A stretch of DNA of 64,000 bases from Colwellia_A sp047621305 (lineage in GTDB: Bacteria > Pseudomonadota > Gammaproteobacteria > Enterobacterales > Alteromonadaceae), in assembly GCA_047621305.1 (NCBI GenBank), contig JBLHNB010000004.1, positions 62,001 to 126,000 on the forward strand. The letters are read 5' to 3'. Of this stretch, positions 62,213 to 64,000 are shown one piece after another (within the stretch, counting starts at the first letter, position 1; each line of letters begins with the position of its first letter). The translations under genes were made by a program, and so were the position numbers. A model generated the notes under the pieces. It did not search any database and had not been told where the DNA came from. It was given only the letters and a program-made list of their open reading frames with translations.

Positions 62213-64000
62213 CGTGTCGCCTCCTGATTTAATTTACCACCAGCAAGTTGCTTTAAAACGGCGTCTTTTGGGCCATCAATAACCAACTTTCCTTGTTCCA
62301 ATACGATAATACGGTCAACTAAATGTAATAACTCTGTTTTATGTGTGATCAGTAGTAATGTTCGCTCTTTGGCTGTTGTTGAAATTGATTTAATAAACTG
62401 TTTTTCAGCACGCGCATCAAGGCTAGCGGTTGGTTCATCTAGCAATAAAATCTGTGGACTATTTAAAATGGCTCTCGCTAATGCAATTGATTGACGTTGG
62501 CCTCGAGATAAGGCATTGCCACTTTCTCCAACTTGTTGGTCAAGTCCTTGAGTTTCGTTATCAGTAAAGCTACTCACACCAGAAAGCTGTACAGCTCTAA
62601 TGAGTTGATATTCTGTGACTTGTCGTGTACCAAATAAAATATTGTCACGAATTGTGCCATGAAAAAGCGTTATATCCTGTGGTAGGTAACCAAAATTTCG
62701 ACGTAAATCACTGGGATGTATTTGCTGATGATTCAAACCATCAAAACGTATACTCCCTGACGTTGTTTGATAAAGACCCAACAACAATTTTGCTAACGTG
62801 GTTTTACCTGAGCCGTTTCGCCCAACTATCGCTATTTTCTCTCCTTGTTTGATATTCACTGACATTTGCTGCAAGGTTTCAATCTCTGCACCTGGATATT
62901 TAAAACTGACATTTTCAGCGCTGATATTACCCGACAATTTAGTACGACTTGGCAAATGGGCTTTATCTTCAAATTCGCCTTTTTGCGCCATTAAGTCGTC
63001 CAGCTGTCGTAATGCGCTGACCGTTTGATTAGAACGTGTCATCAACCCCGCAAGTTTTGCTATGGGCGAGATGGCTCTGCCGGTCAGCATAACTGCGGCA
63101 ATAATACCGCCCATTGAGATAAGGTTGTCTGAAACACGATACACCCCTAAAACAACAACACCCACCACAGATATTTGTACAATAAAGCTGGCAAAATTTA
63201 CGACAGAATTTGTAATGACTTTCGATTTAAGTAACCAGTTTGACGTATGGCCAATCATTTGTTGCCATGCATTTTGCACTATACCTTCAGCGCCATTCGC
63301 TTTAATCGATTCCAGCGAACTAAGACACTCAATTAAATGACCATGACGTAAACCAGAAAATTTATTACTTTCTTCAATAGCAGCACGTAGTTTAGGTTGT
63401 TTATAAAGGGTATATCCGATGATGAGTACTGAAGATATCAGGGGGAATAAAACCAAATCACCGGCAACCAACCAGATACAAAACATAAACAAAAAAGCAA
63501 ACGGCAAATCAACCAATGCGGTGATCGTTGCAGATGAAAAAAACTCTCTAACGTTGTCAAATTCACTGATTTGCTTTGCCATGCCGCCGACACTAGGAGC
63601 ACGCTTTTCAAGCGGAATACCAATGACTTTTGCAAAAAGTTTCGATGACACTTCAATATCTATTTTTTTCCCAGCTACATCAATGAGATAACCACGTAAT
63701 TGTTTTAATACAAAATCAAATATATACGCTATTCCCGCACCAATGGCTAACACCCATAAAGATTCAAAAGCAAGATTGGGAACGACTTTGTCATATATAT
63801 TCATCACAAAGAGAGGTGAAACTAATGCAAAAATATTGACCATTATCGAAGCAATAATCACATCACGATAAATCGGTGCCGCCCCGCGAAGATGTTTCCA
63901 CAACCAGTGTTCATTAGAGTCACTGATATGAACATCAAAATTCCTGTCGCCTCGATATTGCTGCTTAATGAGGAATAAATAACCGACAAAGCTTGATTCT
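62209..64000 (-). CDS. lapB: Type I secretion ABC exporter, LapB-like, 5' end outside the window
   Basis: About 597 codons are visible. The frame stays open beyond 63903 to the window edge (ESSFVGYLFLIKQQYRGD..HWLWKHLRG), so a start near 63903 is only an internal TTG. Upstream residues look like the end of a C39-like peptidase domain, which LapB-type exporters carry without activity. Six membrane helices fill the visible first third. The ATPase has Walker A GRNGSGKTTLAKLL, signature LSRGQRQSIALARA and Walker B ILLLDEPTASLD. It exports a large RTX-type adhesin. It is part of the lap operon with hlyD, tolC, OmpA-like, lapG and lapD genes. Confidence 0.93.
   Translation of the reverse strand, partial: ESSFVGYLFLIKQQYRGDRNFDVHISDSNEHWLWKHLRGAAPIYRDVIIASIMVNIFALVSPLFVMNIYDKVVPNLAFESLWVLAIGAGIAYIFDFVLKQLRGYLIDVAGKKIDIEVSSKLFAKVIGIPLEKRAPSVGGMAKQISEFDNVREFFSSATITALVDLPFAFLFMFCIWLVAGDLVLFPLISSVLIIGYTLYKQPKLRAAIEESNKFSGLRHGHLIECLSSLESIKANGAEGIVQNAWQQMIGHTSNWLLKSKVITNSVVNFASFIVQISVVGVVVLGVYRVSDNLISMGGIIAAVMLTGRAISPIAKLAGLMTRSNQTVSALRQLDDLMAQKGEFEDKAHLPSRTKLSGNISAENVSFKYPGAEIETLQQMSVNIKQGEKIAIVGRNGSGKTTLAKLLLGLYQTTSGSIRFDGLNHQQIHPSDLRRNFGYLPQDITLFHGTIRDNILFGTRQVTEYQLIRAVQLSGVSSFTDNETQGLDQQVGESGNALSRGQRQSIALARAILNSPQILLLDEPTASLDARAEKQFIKSISTTAKERTLLLITHKTELLHLVDRIIVLEQGKLVIDGPKDAVLKQLAGGKLNQEATR

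Noticed and set aside
63901..63903. TTG at 63903 as the start of the ABC exporter
   Set aside because: The frame stays open upstream to the window edge with sequence fitting the C39-like domain, so the gene is longer than the window.
1..64000. CRISPR array, tRNA or rRNA genes, prophage
   Set aside because: No regularly spaced direct repeats, no cloverleaf-type sequences noticed, and no phage structural or integrase frames.

Overview
The window looks like chromosomal DNA of a marine gammaproteobacterium of the order Alteromonadales, most likely Colwelliaceae (Colwellia or a close relative). This is inferred from the gene content and order (yhdP-rng-maf-mreDCB followed by a complete MSHA pilus locus, and rpsF-rpsR-rplI beside rlmB and rnr), the AT-rich code and the protein sequences. 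No database search was run. I see no tRNA, rRNA, CRISPR array, prophage or intact insertion sequence.

Layout. 1-5 kb: an HDOD protein cut by the window edge, an Lrp/AsnC regulator and a bifunctional PutA for proline catabolism. 5-9 kb: a double-GAF GGDEF-EAL protein, a small lipoprotein and a 2-oxoglutarate/Fe(II)-type oxygenase. 9.4-15.2 kb: a two-gene RND efflux operon and a membrane acyltransferase of the NagX/DUF5009 type. 15.4-16.8 kb: a TerB-like and a CvfB-like gene on the plus strand. 16.9-27.9 kb: a minus-strand block tldD, nitrilase-family amidase, yhdP, rng, maf, mreD, mreC, mreB (cell envelope, shape and RNA processing). 28.2-48.4 kb: the whole MSHA type IV pilus locus, transcribed mshH then mshI to mshQ. 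48.7-53.6 kb: rplI, rpsR, rpsF, rlmB, rnr. 54-55.6 kb: a cold-shock protein, an unrecognised 107-residue protein and a membrane-anchored methyltransferase. 56-64 kb: a Lap-type adhesin secretion and retention operon (ABC exporter cut by the window edge, HlyD, TolC, OmpA-like lipoprotein, LapG protease, LapD receptor).

How the parts fit. The recurrent theme is c-di-GMP-controlled surface attachment. MshE carries an MshEN-type N-terminal domain, the family fold that binds c-di-GMP. MshH is a degenerate GGDEF-EAL protein of the CsrD type. LapD has degenerate GGDEF and EAL motifs, as expected of a c-di-GMP receptor that holds the LapG protease. The 5-kb gene has intact GGDEF, I-site and EAL motifs and could make or destroy the signal. 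The large adhesin that the Lap exporter and LapG would act on is not in the window.

Most interesting non-gene structures: a dispersed REP-like intergenic repeat present in four places, one of them between mreB and mreC; a perfect 17-bp inverted repeat between mshH and mshI that is not a terminator; a hairpin between mshA and mshC that buries a strong Shine-Dalgarno sequence; and a near-identical tandem LamG duplication in MshQ. I found no clearly new multi-gene system. The best leads are these regulatory structures and the OmpA-like protein with a calcium-type repeat inside the Lap operon.
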